From contig JOBE01000096.1 of the NCBI GenBank assembly GCA_000717735.1, positions 1 through 19,591 of the forward strand: 19,591 nucleotides of DNA, given 5' to 3'. The notes beneath the pieces were generated by a model that saw only the letters and a list, made by a program, of their open reading frames with translations, was not told where the DNA came from and did no database searches. The position numbers were made by a program, and so were the translations under genes. The DNA is from Streptomyces griseoluteus (GTDB lineage: Bacteria; Actinomycetota; Actinomycetes; Streptomycetales; Streptomycetaceae). The first letter of the stretch is position 1. Every line of letters begins with the position of its first letter. Below are positions 6,505-14,389 of this stretch, in pieces.

Positions 6505-7175
6505 TCCTGGTCTGCCCCGCGAAGTGCTCGGAGGCCGTCGGAAGGCGTTGCGGGATCGGGTTTGTTGACGGCTGCTTTGGCGGCTCGCTCGATCTTCGCG
6601 TACTGGGCTTCCCGGAAAGCGGCGTCGTGATGTGGAGTCGCGTACTGGGCTCTTGTGCCTGTCGACCCGTCCAGTTGTTCGCGCAGGATGTCGGCGTGTC
6701 CCACGTGTCGGCTCGTCTCGGTGAGCATATGAACCAGGATGTTGAACAGCTTCACGTCCGGGCGCGGCCACCAGGGCACGTGACCGGGAGAGTCGATGGC
6801 GAGGGCGGTGATCGTCGCGTCCGAGTGCTCCCAGACACGGCGGTAGCGGCCGACGATCTCGCCGCGCGTCTCGTGCTCGGTCGCCCACATGTCGGCACCG
6901 TGTTCATTGGCGCCGTCCCACCGGGGCAGGTGTTCGGGGAACGGTCGGTCGAAGACCTCGCCGAAGTACCTGGACTCCCAGATCGACAGGTGCTTGACCA
7001 GGCCGAGAAGGTTGGTACCCGTCGGCGTCAGGGGACGGCGGATGTCGTACTCGCCGAGCCCGTCGAGCTTCCAGAGCATCGCCTCGCGAATCTCTCGCAG
7101 ATCACTGTGCAGGTGCTCTTTCGCGAAATCATCGATCACGGGCACGAGCCTGTCATGCGCTGTTGGCGGGCTCAA
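6411..7175 (-). CDS. DinB/DUF664 family protein with odd C-terminal tail
   Basis: A four-helix-bundle, metal-binding DinB-like protein. Conserved parts are IREAMLWKLDGLGEYDIRRPLTPTGTNLLGLVKHLSIWESRYFGEVF (first metal-ligand His in VKH), ATEHETRGEIVGRYRRVWEHSDATI, and LTETSRHVGHADILREQLDG (further His ligands). Such proteins are thiol-dependent transferases or of unknown activity; no DNA-damage role is implied. The frame opens with TTG 7175, but GTG at 7142 or 7136 (VPVIDDFAKE...) is where relatives tend to start. Family similarity ends around AKIERAAKAA; the last ~50 residues are antisense to the DUF6086-like gene and look like read-through after loss of the original stop. It converges on that gene with a 94-base overlap. 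Confidence 0.8.
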   Translation of the reverse strand: MSPPTAHDRLVPVIDDFAKEHLHSDLREIREAMLWKLDGLGEYDIRRPLTPTGTNLLGLVKHLSIWESRYFGEVFDRPFPEHLPRWDGANEHGADMWATEHETRGEIVGRYRRVWEHSDATITALAIDSPGHVPWWPRPDVKLFNILVHMLTETSRHVGHADILREQLDGSTGTRAQYATPHHDAAFREAQYAKIERAAKAAVNKPDPATPSDGLRALRGADQDQTAMKRPSSRDLHLRAAAQAFSEETGAAGT

Positions 7176-7404
7176 CCTGCGGCCGGCAACGCTGATGAGT
7201 GTCGCGGGTTTTCACTGCTGGGGCGTCATCTTCTTCACTGGTGTGATGCCGTCTGCGCGGGGGTGGTTCCTGCCGCAGGTGTCGTCCACGTGGTGAAGGG
7301 TGGTGTCGCTTAGCGGCGACCGACCTGATCGTGGCTCCCGGCCGCGACTCGTACAACGCGACCGCGTCCGCCTTGAACTCCGGCGGACAGTGCTTCATGA
7401 CCAC
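7153..7404 (-). pseudogene. IS3-type OrfA remnant
   Basis: The first 28 residues, VMKHCPPEFKADAVALYESR followed by PGATIRSVAA, are the start of an IS3-family OrfA (helix-turn-helix transposase subunit; usually ...SVAADLGINxETLRNW). After that the sequence diverges into Arg/His/Pro-rich text (RHHPSPRGRHLRQ...), so the recognition helix and leucine zipper are lost, as is OrfB. The end overlaps the start of the DinB gene. The ~150 bases upstream (7405-7557) hold no gene; they may contain the old terminus of this insertion element. Confidence 0.65.
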
Positions 7405-7557
7405 GGGACATCCGTTCTCCTGGACCCAAGATCCACGTGTCTCGAGTGTCCAAGATCCGGGGTCAAGGCCCGGGGTGAGGCTGGCCCTGCCGACAGGTCT
7501 TGACCAGCGGATACGTGTGGCTGAAAGTGGACCTCCTTAGCGACTGGGGTGGGAAGC

Positions 7558-8370
7558 ATGACACATGACGAATACGCCGACCGCTGCGAGGAGCTCTTCG
7601 CAGTGGGCGGGTTCGCGGAGGCCCGCAAGCAGGCCGAATCCGGATTGAGGGAACTCGGACCCGATCCGGTGCTCTACCGGTGGCTCGGCCTTGCGCACGC
7701 GGCACAGGACGAGGACGACCACGATGCTGAGGCGGAAAAGGCCTACGAGACCGGGCTGACGCAGTGGCCGGACGACCTCGGACTGCTCGTCTCCTACCTG
7801 GAGCTGTGCCTGCGGGCCGACGAATGGACGCATCCCAGGCGCGCCGCTCGGGTCGGTCGGCTCAAGAAGCGGATCGCGGACCTGGCGCCTGCCGGGTCGC
7901 CCGAAGCGGCACGGGTGGAGGCCGCGCTCGGCTGGGCCGGGCGGGGCTACTGGCAGGACGTACGGGAGAGGACAGCAGCCGCGAGGACCGATCGAGCTGC
8001 CCTGACGTCCCACAGCGCTGACGTTGCTGAAGCGCTGGAACAGGGCGGCCAGGCGCCCGCCCATCCCGAGGACCTGCGTGCCGCCGAGGTTGCGGCCGCG
8101 CTGGACCTGCTGGCCGGCCCGTGGCAGGCACCGCTCCGGCTCCTGGTCCGCCACCGGGTGGCCGCGTACGTCACCGCATTCGTACTGGCCTTCGCCACCA
8201 ACAAGGCGCTGGTCCTGAGCGAAACCGTCTCCTACAGCGTGTGGGGCTGGATCTGGTTCGCGCCCCTGCTGCTGGCCGACTCCAAGCTCAAGCAGGCCCG
8301 GCGGCTGGCCCGGCAGCGCGTGATCGCCGCGATGGAAGCCCGGCACGCCGGAGCCGCCGCCGCGAGCTAG
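7558..8370 (+). CDS. Helical-repeat (TPR-like) protein with C-terminal membrane segments
   Basis: 270 aa from ATG 7558, with GGGGTGGGA just upstream. Residues ~1-80 are TPR-like: YADRCEELFAVGGFAEARKQAESGLRELGPDPVLYRWLGLAHAAQ, then AEKAYETGLTQWPDDLGLLVSYLELCLRADEW, the Ala/Leu/Tyr spacing of two or three repeats. A basic linker (RAARVGRLKKRI) and a further helical region follow. Residues ~195-245 contain two hydrophobic stretches (VAAYVTAFVLAFATNKALVL and YSVWGWIWFAPLLLA) that should be membrane segments, then a charged tail. There is no signal peptide, so it is probably anchored with the repeats in the cytoplasm. Similar architecture is common in Streptomyces proteins of unknown role. It is monocistronic, with no functional clue from its neighbours. 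Confidence 0.75.
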   Translation: MTHDEYADRCEELFAVGGFAEARKQAESGLRELGPDPVLYRWLGLAHAAQDEDDHDAEAEKAYETGLTQWPDDLGLLVSYLELCLRADEWTHPRRAARVGRLKKRIADLAPAGSPEAARVEAALGWAGRGYWQDVRERTAAARTDRAALTSHSADVAEALEQGGQAPAHPEDLRAAEVAAALDLLAGPWQAPLRLLVRHRVAAYVTAFVLAFATNKALVLSETVSYSVWGWIWFAPLLLADSKLKQARRLARQRVIAAMEARHAGAAAAS

Positions 8371-8385
8371 GACTTGTCCGGCCGA

Positions 8386-8505
8386 TCATGCCGGGCTGCT
8401 CAGCTTCAGGGCGGCGATCACGCGCCTCGTGCATCCGACATAGCCCGGCCCGGCGGCGTTCAGCGCCTGCCGCAGCTGCTCCTCGGTGAGCTGCTGGTGG
8501 GGCAT
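8386..8505 (-). CDS. Possible small ORF, 39 aa
   Basis: ATG 8505 to TGA 8386-8388 encodes PHQQLTEEQLRQALNAAGPG then a short basic, Ala/Leu-rich tail. The amphipathic helical start looks more natural than most shadows, and the frame stops inside the gap between two genes. There is no clear ribosome binding site. It is divergent from the gene at 8515 by only 9 bases. It may be a real small protein, the tail of a lost gene, or chance. Confidence 0.25.
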   Translation of the reverse strand: MPHQQLTEEQLRQALNAAGPGYVGCTRRVIAALKLSSPA

Positions 8506-8514
8506 GCTGGAGCG

Positions 8515-9017
8515 ATGGATGACGCTGAGGCGAAGTGGCAGTCGTGGTTGTCCGGGCTCGCTCCGTCGAAGCGGGCCGCGGCGGAGTCGCTCCGGACGCA
8601 GTTCGAGGCTCTCGGCGCACCTGATGCGCCGGACTGGGTAAGGGCGGAGATCGATGAGAACCAGCCGCAGCTGGCTCGCTTCGTGCTGCTCCGCTCCCTC
8701 TGGCGTGGTGCGATCGACGGATGGGCAGACCCGGGAGTCTTGGAGCAGGTAGCGGCGGCCCGGCGCCTGCTGGCTGCGGGAGCGGACAGGGATGACGTCG
8801 AACTCATGGCTCGGGCGGTTGCCTACGAAGCGGTCTTCGCCACGGTCGACGAGCTTGATGCCGGTGCAGACGTGAACGTGTCCGGTGTCGACGTCGGCTG
8901 GGTGGTCGTGGAGTCCGGCGAGGACGGACATCCCCCGGCCGCCGCCTCTCGGGTCTCCACGAGGACCTGCTGACGATGGATCCGAGCGGCCGTGACGGTG
9001 CGGACCTCTGGCGGTAG
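8515..9017 (+). pseudogene. Conserved hypothetical protein, broken by a frameshift in a C tract
   Basis: From ATG 8515 (GGAG a few bases upstream) the frame encodes DDAEAKWQSWLSGLAPSKRAAAESL..., PDWVRAEIDENQPQLARFVLLRSLWRGAIDGWADP..., LLAAGADRDDVELMARAVAYEAVFATVDELDAG and ends early at TGA 8971-8973. The other frame from about 8934 reads PGRRLSGLHEDLLTMDPSGR then DGADLWR and stop (9015-9017). That is what I expect as the natural C-terminus of this Streptomyces family of unknown function. The switch falls at CCCCC (8932-8936); one missing C would restore a ~167-aa protein. It is either a decaying gene, a sequencing indel, or slippage. The main part is helical and soluble. Confidence 0.7.
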
Positions 9018-9203
9018 GCGATCTGACAAGCCCGGACGATGGCGCCATCACGGCCGAGTGAGGAGGGGTCTCCCCAAAGCGGCGTCAGCTCCTGAGCGCA
9101 CCACACAACGTGCACCGCCCGTCGAACGCGGCGTCGCAGGGCTGAAGTCCCTGGCAAATCTTCCGCAGGTCCCGATGCAGCCCCAACCGCGGAGCGTGCA
9201 TGA

Positions 9204-9365
9204 TCAGGCGTTGCCGAAGGCCGGGTTCAGCGCGCCGATGACGCTGACCGTGTTGCCGCAGAGGTTGACCGGGATGTGCACCGGGACCTGGACGACGTTG
9301 CCGGAGCAGGTGCACGCGAGGACGTCGGTGGAGGGGGCGACGAGTTGGTACACGACGGTGTCGCC
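9204..9365 (-). pseudogene. Chaplin domain remnant
   Basis: The minus strand encodes CSGNVVQVPVHIPVNLCGNT followed by VSVIGALNPAFGNA and a stop (TGA 9204-9206). This is the chaplin domain (SGNxxQ-VPVHxPxNxCGN-x-x-x-VIGxLNPxFGN), the secreted amyloid-forming, cell-wall or aerial-surface protein of Streptomyces. Clear similarity covers 9204-9308. Upstream the frame continues as GDTVVYQLVAPSTDVLACT, which is not a signal peptide, and no plausible start is seen, so the export signal is lost. The second chaplin Cys near the end is absent, as in some short chaplins. It is a truncated copy and should not be exported. Confidence 0.75.
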
Positions 9366-9407
9366 GGTGCGTGCTCCGCGAACACAGTCCCGGTGCAGCG
9401 GGGTGCT

Positions 9408-10163
9408 TCAGGTTCGCTTCTCGGAGGTGGTGCGGAACCGCAGGGCGACCGCGGCGGCTTCCTGGAGGCTCTGCTCGTCCGCCAGCATCACGCTGCCGGT
9501 AGTGCCGGCGTCGGTCCACGCGCAGATGATCGGTTGTCCGCCACCGGTCGAGGCCATGAAGCCGCAGCTCAGCCGGCCGCCCCACGGGCCCGTTTCGAAA
9601 GCGGTGACCTCGGTCGCTCTCGCTCCGGCGAAGAAGTTGCGCATCTCTTGCGTCATGGTGTCCCTGCGCTTCTCCGCGGCCAGTTCGGCATCCCATTCGA
9701 CGGCGTTGATCTGGAGCACGGCACCCACCGGCCCCGGGCCGGGACCGTCATAGAACCAGTGCTTGCCCGGGGGCCTCTTCTTGCCGGCACCCAACTGCTC
9801 GAACCCGGCCGCTTCCTCGCCGGTGAGCAGCCGGTACGAGCCGACGTGGGGGGCGGCGTCGATGACGCGCTCCGGGACGGCCGGGGCCGCTTCGGCGGTG
9901 GGCGGATCTCCCTCGTAGGTGAGCGCCCGCACCAGACCTGCGGCGGCAACGACGAGCAGCACACCGACAACGACATTGTGCCGGCGTACGGCAGTCGAAA
10001 CAGCTCGCTCGGCGTCGACAGCGCTGGCCGGCACAGGACCCCGTCGCCACCTCCGTGTAGCGAACCAGATGACAGCCATGGCCGCAGCGGTAAAGAGGAG
10101 CACCCCTATGGCCTGACCTGCGGCGAAGCTCTGTGAGGTGGGGTCGATAGACAGCGTGATCAT
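9408..10163 (-). CDS. Two-helix membrane protein of unknown function
   Basis: 251 aa from ATG 10163 (chosen over an upstream in-frame start at 10220 whose extra 19 residues look non-native). Hydrophobic segments at residues ~17-35 (AIGVLLFTAAAMAVIWFA) and ~64-80 (VVVGVLLVVAAAGLV) are separated by a basic loop (ATRRWRRG), which fits a cytoplasmic loop with both ends outside. The C-terminal ~170 residues (SYRLLTGEEAAGFEQLG, GKHWFYDGPGPGP, MTQEMRNFFAGARATEVTAFETGPWGGRLSCGFM, PIICAWTDAGTTG) form a soluble extracytoplasmic domain with two Cys. Similar hypothetical proteins are common in Streptomyces; the function is unknown. It is the last of a run of minus-strand genes, 226 bases after the helicase; that gap shows no gene. 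Confidence 0.8.
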   Translation of the reverse strand: MITLSIDPTSQSFAAGQAIGVLLFTAAAMAVIWFATRRWRRGPVPASAVDAERAVSTAVRRHNVVVGVLLVVAAAGLVRALTYEGDPPTAEAAPAVPERVIDAAPHVGSYRLLTGEEAAGFEQLGAGKKRPPGKHWFYDGPGPGPVGAVLQINAVEWDAELAAEKRRDTMTQEMRNFFAGARATEVTAFETGPWGGRLSCGFMASTGGGQPIICAWTDAGTTGSVMLADEQSLQEAAAVALRFRTTSEKRT

Positions 10164-10389
10164 GCCCGGATCGTAGACATGCTCGTATGCGCGTTCGTCT
10201 CGGTCGGTGATCACGATCACGCATCGACAGACTTCCCAGAACGGCCCCTGCCCGGGCGGGCGGTGCCCGGCGGCGAGCGCGCGGTCACAGGACGGTGTCG
10301 GGGGCGCACGTAGACGGCCCTGTCTTGCGGAGCTTGGTCCAGCGGGCCTCGCTGCGCGGCGAAGCTCGGGTCATGGCGTGGGTCGGCGG

Positions 10390-13080
10390 TCAGGGGTTGT
10401 CCGTCACGGTCTGGGGGATGGTTACCGGCTTTGCCCAGTCCATGCCGAGTTTCGCGAGGGCGGTGAGTTGGTCGGTGTCCAGCCGGTCTCTCCTGGATTT
10501 CGTGTTCGAAATCCATACGCCCAGCCGTACAGCCACCGGCTCTGTCTCGCCGTCGACCTCGACCTCGAGGACCGCGCCGCGCGGGACCGGCCGGTCCGAG
10601 CCTTCCCGCTCCACCCACTGCGTGAGAGCTGCAAGGCCTCGCTGGAAGGCCTGCTGCGCTTTGCTCGGGCCCTTCGTCCTACGTGCCGTCGAGGCGGGGG
10701 CGGGGGTCTGGTTGGGTTGTACGCCGAGCTTCACCAAGCGTTCCTGTTGTTCGGTGGACAGCTGCGTCCAGGTGCCCGGGTTCTTCTGCCGCTGAAGCCA
10801 GCGCCCGATGTCATCGCCCTCGAACAGCACCCCGGGGGCGATGTCGGGGAGGTGGCCGTCGGCGTCGACCAGGTCGGCGAGGACGCGGTAGTGGCGTTGC
10901 CAGTCCAGCGGCCACGGGCAATCCCAGTCCTCATCGATCGCGGTTAGCTGCTGCGCGTGCTCCGCCGCCCGCACTGGGTCCTTGCCCAGGCCGCTCTTCC
11001 GGCGGAGGTTGGCCATGTGCTGGCCGATGGGCACCATCTCGTCGTCCTCGCCCCACATCGCGTCCTGACGCGGCGCGAGGTGTCCCATGGCCCGCCGGTA
11101 AGACCTGAGCGCGGCGAGCTTGTTCTCCCAGGCCTCCTCGCCTGGCTCCCAGACCATCCCGGCCTCCGGGGCGTCGAGGAGGGTCTTGCGCCGCTCCTGG
11201 AGTTCTCCTGCCCGCAGGGCCTTCCTCTGTTGGTGCACCCAGCGGCCCAGCGGGAACGCCTTGGTGACGCCGACTTCGGTCTCCACGTCGTAGGGGACGG
11301 CGTAGAGGCCGGCGATCTCGTTCTCGGCGCGCCACCGCAGCAGGGCCTGGTAGCCCTCCAGCCAGACCAGGGACTCGGGCCGGTAGATGCGGGTGCGGAG
11401 GAAGGCGGCGATGGTCGCGGGGTGGCGGGGCGTGGAGAAGTGCAGCAGCGCCGCTGCGGCAGCCGCCTGCGTGTCGGCCTGGTTCTCGCCGTCGCCCCCG
11501 CCGTCGGCCCCGACGATCCGCCCGTCCTCGTCGCGCCGGACGTGGACCTTGCGCTTGCCGCTGGTGAGCGCGCGAGAGGCGAGCTGATCGACGAGTCGCT
11601 CATCGTGCGAGCGCAGGCCCTGGAGGACCGCTACAAGAGGGCGGAAGCTGGCGCTGGCGACCATGTCGGTCGGGTCCTCACCGGGCTCCAGGAAGACCGG
11701 CACGATGATCCGCGCGATCTTGGTGGTGCCGTCCTTGTTGAGGCGGAGTGCGCGGCCGATGTTCTGGACGATCTCGACCTGGGAGCCGCGGGTGTCGGCG
11801 AAGCACACTGCCTCGACTCCCCGTTCGCCGGTGATGTCGACGCCTTCTCCGAGTACGCGGCAGCTGGCGAGGAACGCCCGGTGCACCCGCCGGCCCGCGG
11901 CGTCGATGCCGCCTGCGAACTGGCGCAGCACCTCGCGCCGCTCGGAGACGAGGTGGTCGCCGCACAGCCATGCCGACCACACCCGGTCCGGGGGTACGTG
12001 GCGGCCGGCCTCCAGCTCGTAGAACTCCGCGTCGATCGACGACGCGGGCAGCCGGCCTGCGGCCGCCAGGTCCTCATCCGAGGCGTCGTTCATGTACAGC
12101 TCGGCCGCCGTCTCGGGCAGCTTCTCCGCGAACGCGGCGGCTTCCTCGACCTTCTGGTGGAACGTCATGACGGTGCGCAGGTTCCAGGCGGCGGCATGCT
12201 CAAGGAGCGCGGTCTGCAACAGCGCCAGACGCCGGCCGCGCCGTGCTTCCTCCGACTCCCCGCGAACGGGGGAGGGGTCGCGGATCTCCAGCACGTCGAT
12301 CTCGAACCCGGCGAGAATCTCCCGTTCGATCGCCTCCGAGAGCCCGAGCTCGGCGAGCCACGCGCCGTACGTGCCCTCCGGGTCGTCGGCCATGGTCGCG
12401 AGCTCCGCCTCCTGGCCGCCAGTGCCCTTCTGCGGCCGGGCTGCGGCGAGGATGCGGGGGGTGGCGGTGAGGTAGAGCCGGAAGTCCGCCGGGATCCGCT
12501 GGTTGTCGTGGATCGCCGCCCACGGCCGGCCCAGATCACCGGCGGTTCCATGGGCCTCATCCACGATCGCGAGGTCGAACGGGGCCATCTGTTGCCCGTA
12601 GAGCCGCTCCCCGCCCGCCAGCGCGGCCTCCAGCGGCCCGCGAACCTTCCGCTGCCCCGTCGGGTCCTCAGGATCCTCACGGTCCACCAGGGAGGCGTAC
12701 GTGGCGAACACAACCACGGGCCCAGACCCCGCCCACAGGGCGAGCTGGATGGGGTTGGTCGTGGTCTGCACCCCGAGCTGCTCCAGAACCTCGTCGTTCT
12801 CCAGCGAGCACACCGCGACCATCGCGGCCCGGTGGCCGACCGCCCGCCACGCCTGGGCGGTCTGTACGAGCAGGTCCAGGGTCGGGACGGTGACGAGGAT
12901 CCGGCCAGCCGCGAACGACTCCAGCGCGCACGCGGCGGCCATGATTGTCTTTCCGGATCCGGTCGCGGACACGATTGTGCCCCGGGCACCCTGTGGAGGC
13001 ACCGATGATCTTGCAGGGAATCCTACCCAGTTCCGAAAGGCTCTTTTCTGGTTCATTTGGTGTTCCCGGAGCTGAATCAC
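10390..13080 (-). CDS. DEAD/DEAH-box helicase with helicase-associated C-terminal region
   Basis: 896-aa superfamily-2 helicase/ATPase. I chose GTG 13080: it has AAGGA ~8 bases upstream and overlaps the TGA of the preceding gene by four bases (GTGA), and the protein then starts VIQLREHQ as relatives do. Visible motifs are Walker A ATGSGKT (39-45), motif Ia VPTLDLLVQT (~65-74), DEAH (174-177), TAT (205-207), and in the second RecA lobe FLASCRVLGEGVDI and motif VI QNIGRALR. From ~600 onward there are repeated Trp-rich segments (GRWVHQQRKALRAGEL, IGRWLQRQKNPGTWTQLSTEQQERL, LTQWVEREGS) characteristic of helicase-associated domains. Such helicases are frequent in Streptomyces chromosome arms and linear plasmids, the telomere-linked TtrA being a related idea. 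A role in end replication or conjugal transfer is possible but not shown here. Confidence 0.9.
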   Translation of the reverse strand: MIQLREHQMNQKRAFRNWVGFPARSSVPPQGARGTIVSATGSGKTIMAAACALESFAAGRILVTVPTLDLLVQTAQAWRAVGHRAAMVAVCSLENDEVLEQLGVQTTTNPIQLALWAGSGPVVVFATYASLVDREDPEDPTGQRKVRGPLEAALAGGERLYGQQMAPFDLAIVDEAHGTAGDLGRPWAAIHDNQRIPADFRLYLTATPRILAAARPQKGTGGQEAELATMADDPEGTYGAWLAELGLSEAIEREILAGFEIDVLEIRDPSPVRGESEEARRGRRLALLQTALLEHAAAWNLRTVMTFHQKVEEAAAFAEKLPETAAELYMNDASDEDLAAAGRLPASSIDAEFYELEAGRHVPPDRVWSAWLCGDHLVSERREVLRQFAGGIDAAGRRVHRAFLASCRVLGEGVDITGERGVEAVCFADTRGSQVEIVQNIGRALRLNKDGTTKIARIIVPVFLEPGEDPTDMVASASFRPLVAVLQGLRSHDERLVDQLASRALTSGKRKVHVRRDEDGRIVGADGGGDGENQADTQAAAAAALLHFSTPRHPATIAAFLRTRIYRPESLVWLEGYQALLRWRAENEIAGLYAVPYDVETEVGVTKAFPLGRWVHQQRKALRAGELQERRKTLLDAPEAGMVWEPGEEAWENKLAALRSYRRAMGHLAPRQDAMWGEDDEMVPIGQHMANLRRKSGLGKDPVRAAEHAQQLTAIDEDWDCPWPLDWQRHYRVLADLVDADGHLPDIAPGVLFEGDDIGRWLQRQKNPGTWTQLSTEQQERLVKLGVQPNQTPAPASTARRTKGPSKAQQAFQRGLAALTQWVEREGSDRPVPRGAVLEVEVDGETEPVAVRLGVWISNTKSRRDRLDTDQLTALAKLGMDWAKPVTIPQTVTDNP

Positions 13081-13550
13081 ACGGATTTCCTTTTCCTCTT
13101 TCCATCCCGCATCAGCAGGCTCTTCCAACGGCCCGTTCTTGCCTGCGTCAGCCCTTCAGAGGGGGGCGGCAGGGGGTAGCGATCCCAGCCCCCATGGGCC
13201 GGCAGCTCGTCCTCGAAGTCACACGCCGCCACAGCCTTCCACCCCCCACCCCACAGCGTCTCCAACACCTCCGTGACCGCGCCCACCACCACACCGGGCT
13301 CCACCCCCGCGGGCGCTTCGCACTCCAGCACGGTCAGCCACTCGAGGAATTCGAAAGGGTGCGCCTTCCTACCCGTGAAGTAGTCATTGCCGGCGCCGCT
13401 CACCCGCAGCGGACCCACCACCAGGCCGCGGCCCTTGCCACCGGCGCCGAGACGCTCCTCCAGCCAGGTGATGACCGTCGAGCTGTCCGCGGCATCCACA
13501 TAGATCGAGCAGTCCTCGTACGAAACTCCGGCGTTCTTCGACACAGCCAC
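13077..13550 (-). CDS. Hypothetical protein coupled to the helicase
   Basis: 157 aa from GTG 13550, preceded by AGGAGAGGG. Distinct stretches are YEDCSIYVDAADSSTVITWLEERLGA, KAHPFEFLEWLTVLECEA, VVVGAVTEVLETLWGGGWKAVAACDFEDELP, and a basic C-terminal tail ending in KRKRKSV. The pattern of alternating strands and helices with a conserved-looking CDFEDELP motif suggests a soluble alpha/beta protein. I recall similar unannotated Streptomyces proteins but no function. The TGA overlaps the helicase GTG, so the two are translated together and may act together or simply share a transcript. An upstream in-frame start at 13577 has no ribosome binding site. Confidence 0.75.
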   Translation of the reverse strand: MAVSKNAGVSYEDCSIYVDAADSSTVITWLEERLGAGGKGRGLVVGPLRVSGAGNDYFTGRKAHPFEFLEWLTVLECEAPAGVEPGVVVGAVTEVLETLWGGGWKAVAACDFEDELPAHGGWDRYPLPPPSEGLTQARTGRWKSLLMRDGKRKRKSV

Positions 13551-13629
13551 CGACCCTCTCCTGCCCGTCCTCAGCACACTGCGGACGGGCCGCCCTACCG
13601 CTCAGACCCGTTCCCTATTCAGCCGTTCT

Positions 13630-14241
13630 TCACCAGCCTTGCTCCCCAGGCCCTATGACGTCGTGTCCGACCTGCTGGGCGAGGTGCTGCGCCCGTTCGT
13701 CCTCCCCGGGCCGGACGTGGACGTACACGGTGTGGCCCGGGATCGGCTCGTGGTTGGCGTCGGCCCCGAAGCACGCTTGTACCCCAGTCCGCGCATGCTC
13801 CGGACCGAGGCCGAGTTCGGGCACCGCCGGCCAGCTGAGTGCCATCCACGTGATCTGACCCCACCCTGCCTGACCCAGCACCGCCGGCGCTCTGTCCAGC
13901 AGATCACCCTCCACCGGCTCCACGACCGAGAGCACCATCGGCAGCAGACGAGCCAGCACCGCAGCATCATCCGGAAGATCAACTCCACGGAAGTACTCAC
14001 CACCTCCCGAGAACCAGCCCTGCGGGAACACCTCGCGCGCGCTCACGACGTCCTCGACCCGAAGCAACTCGGCATCCAGGTCGACGCTCGCCCCCTCCCA
14101 CAGCTCCCCACACCCCACCAGAGACACGGCCACGGCGATCACCTCCGCCGCATCCCTGCCCTCGCTCCGATAGACCGGATATGCCCTCGCGTTACCCACA
14201 GAGTGATGGGCGTCGTGTGGTGTGCACTGGGTGTGCGTCAC
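13630..14241 (-). CDS. Hypothetical protein
   Basis: 203 aa from GTG 14241 (no strong ribosome binding site; GTG within SVGNARAYPVY is an alternative about 14 codons in). Features are EVIAVAVSLVGCGELWEGASVDLDAELLRVEDVV, GGGEYFRGVDLPDDAAVLARLLPMVLSVVEP, GWGQITWMALSWPAVPELGL and HTVYVHVRPGEDERAQHLAQQV. It is acidic, soluble and probably alpha/beta, with no signal peptide. I cannot assign a family. It lies 79 bases upstream of the helicase-coupled gene on the same strand and 148 bases downstream of the DUF4253 gene, so all may be one transcript. Confidence 0.7.
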   Translation of the reverse strand: MTHTQCTPHDAHHSVGNARAYPVYRSEGRDAAEVIAVAVSLVGCGELWEGASVDLDAELLRVEDVVSAREVFPQGWFSGGGEYFRGVDLPDDAAVLARLLPMVLSVVEPVEGDLLDRAPAVLGQAGWGQITWMALSWPAVPELGLGPEHARTGVQACFGADANHEPIPGHTVYVHVRPGEDERAQHLAQQVGHDVIGPGEQGW

Positions 14242-14389
14242 GGGTTTTCACTGGTGGTGGGTGTTGGGGGCCTGGGTACCGCGTTGCTGGGGTGTCGTTC
14301 GGGTTTTCCGGTGAAGGTTGGTTGTCGTGCGTGTGGGGCGCGGGTGAGGGTCACTTTCTGCGGGGTTGGTGATTGCTTTCCGAGGAGGA

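Noticed and set aside
10957..13008. 683-codon open frame on the plus strand
   Set aside because: It lies wholly opposite the helicase and has no recognisable domain or start site.
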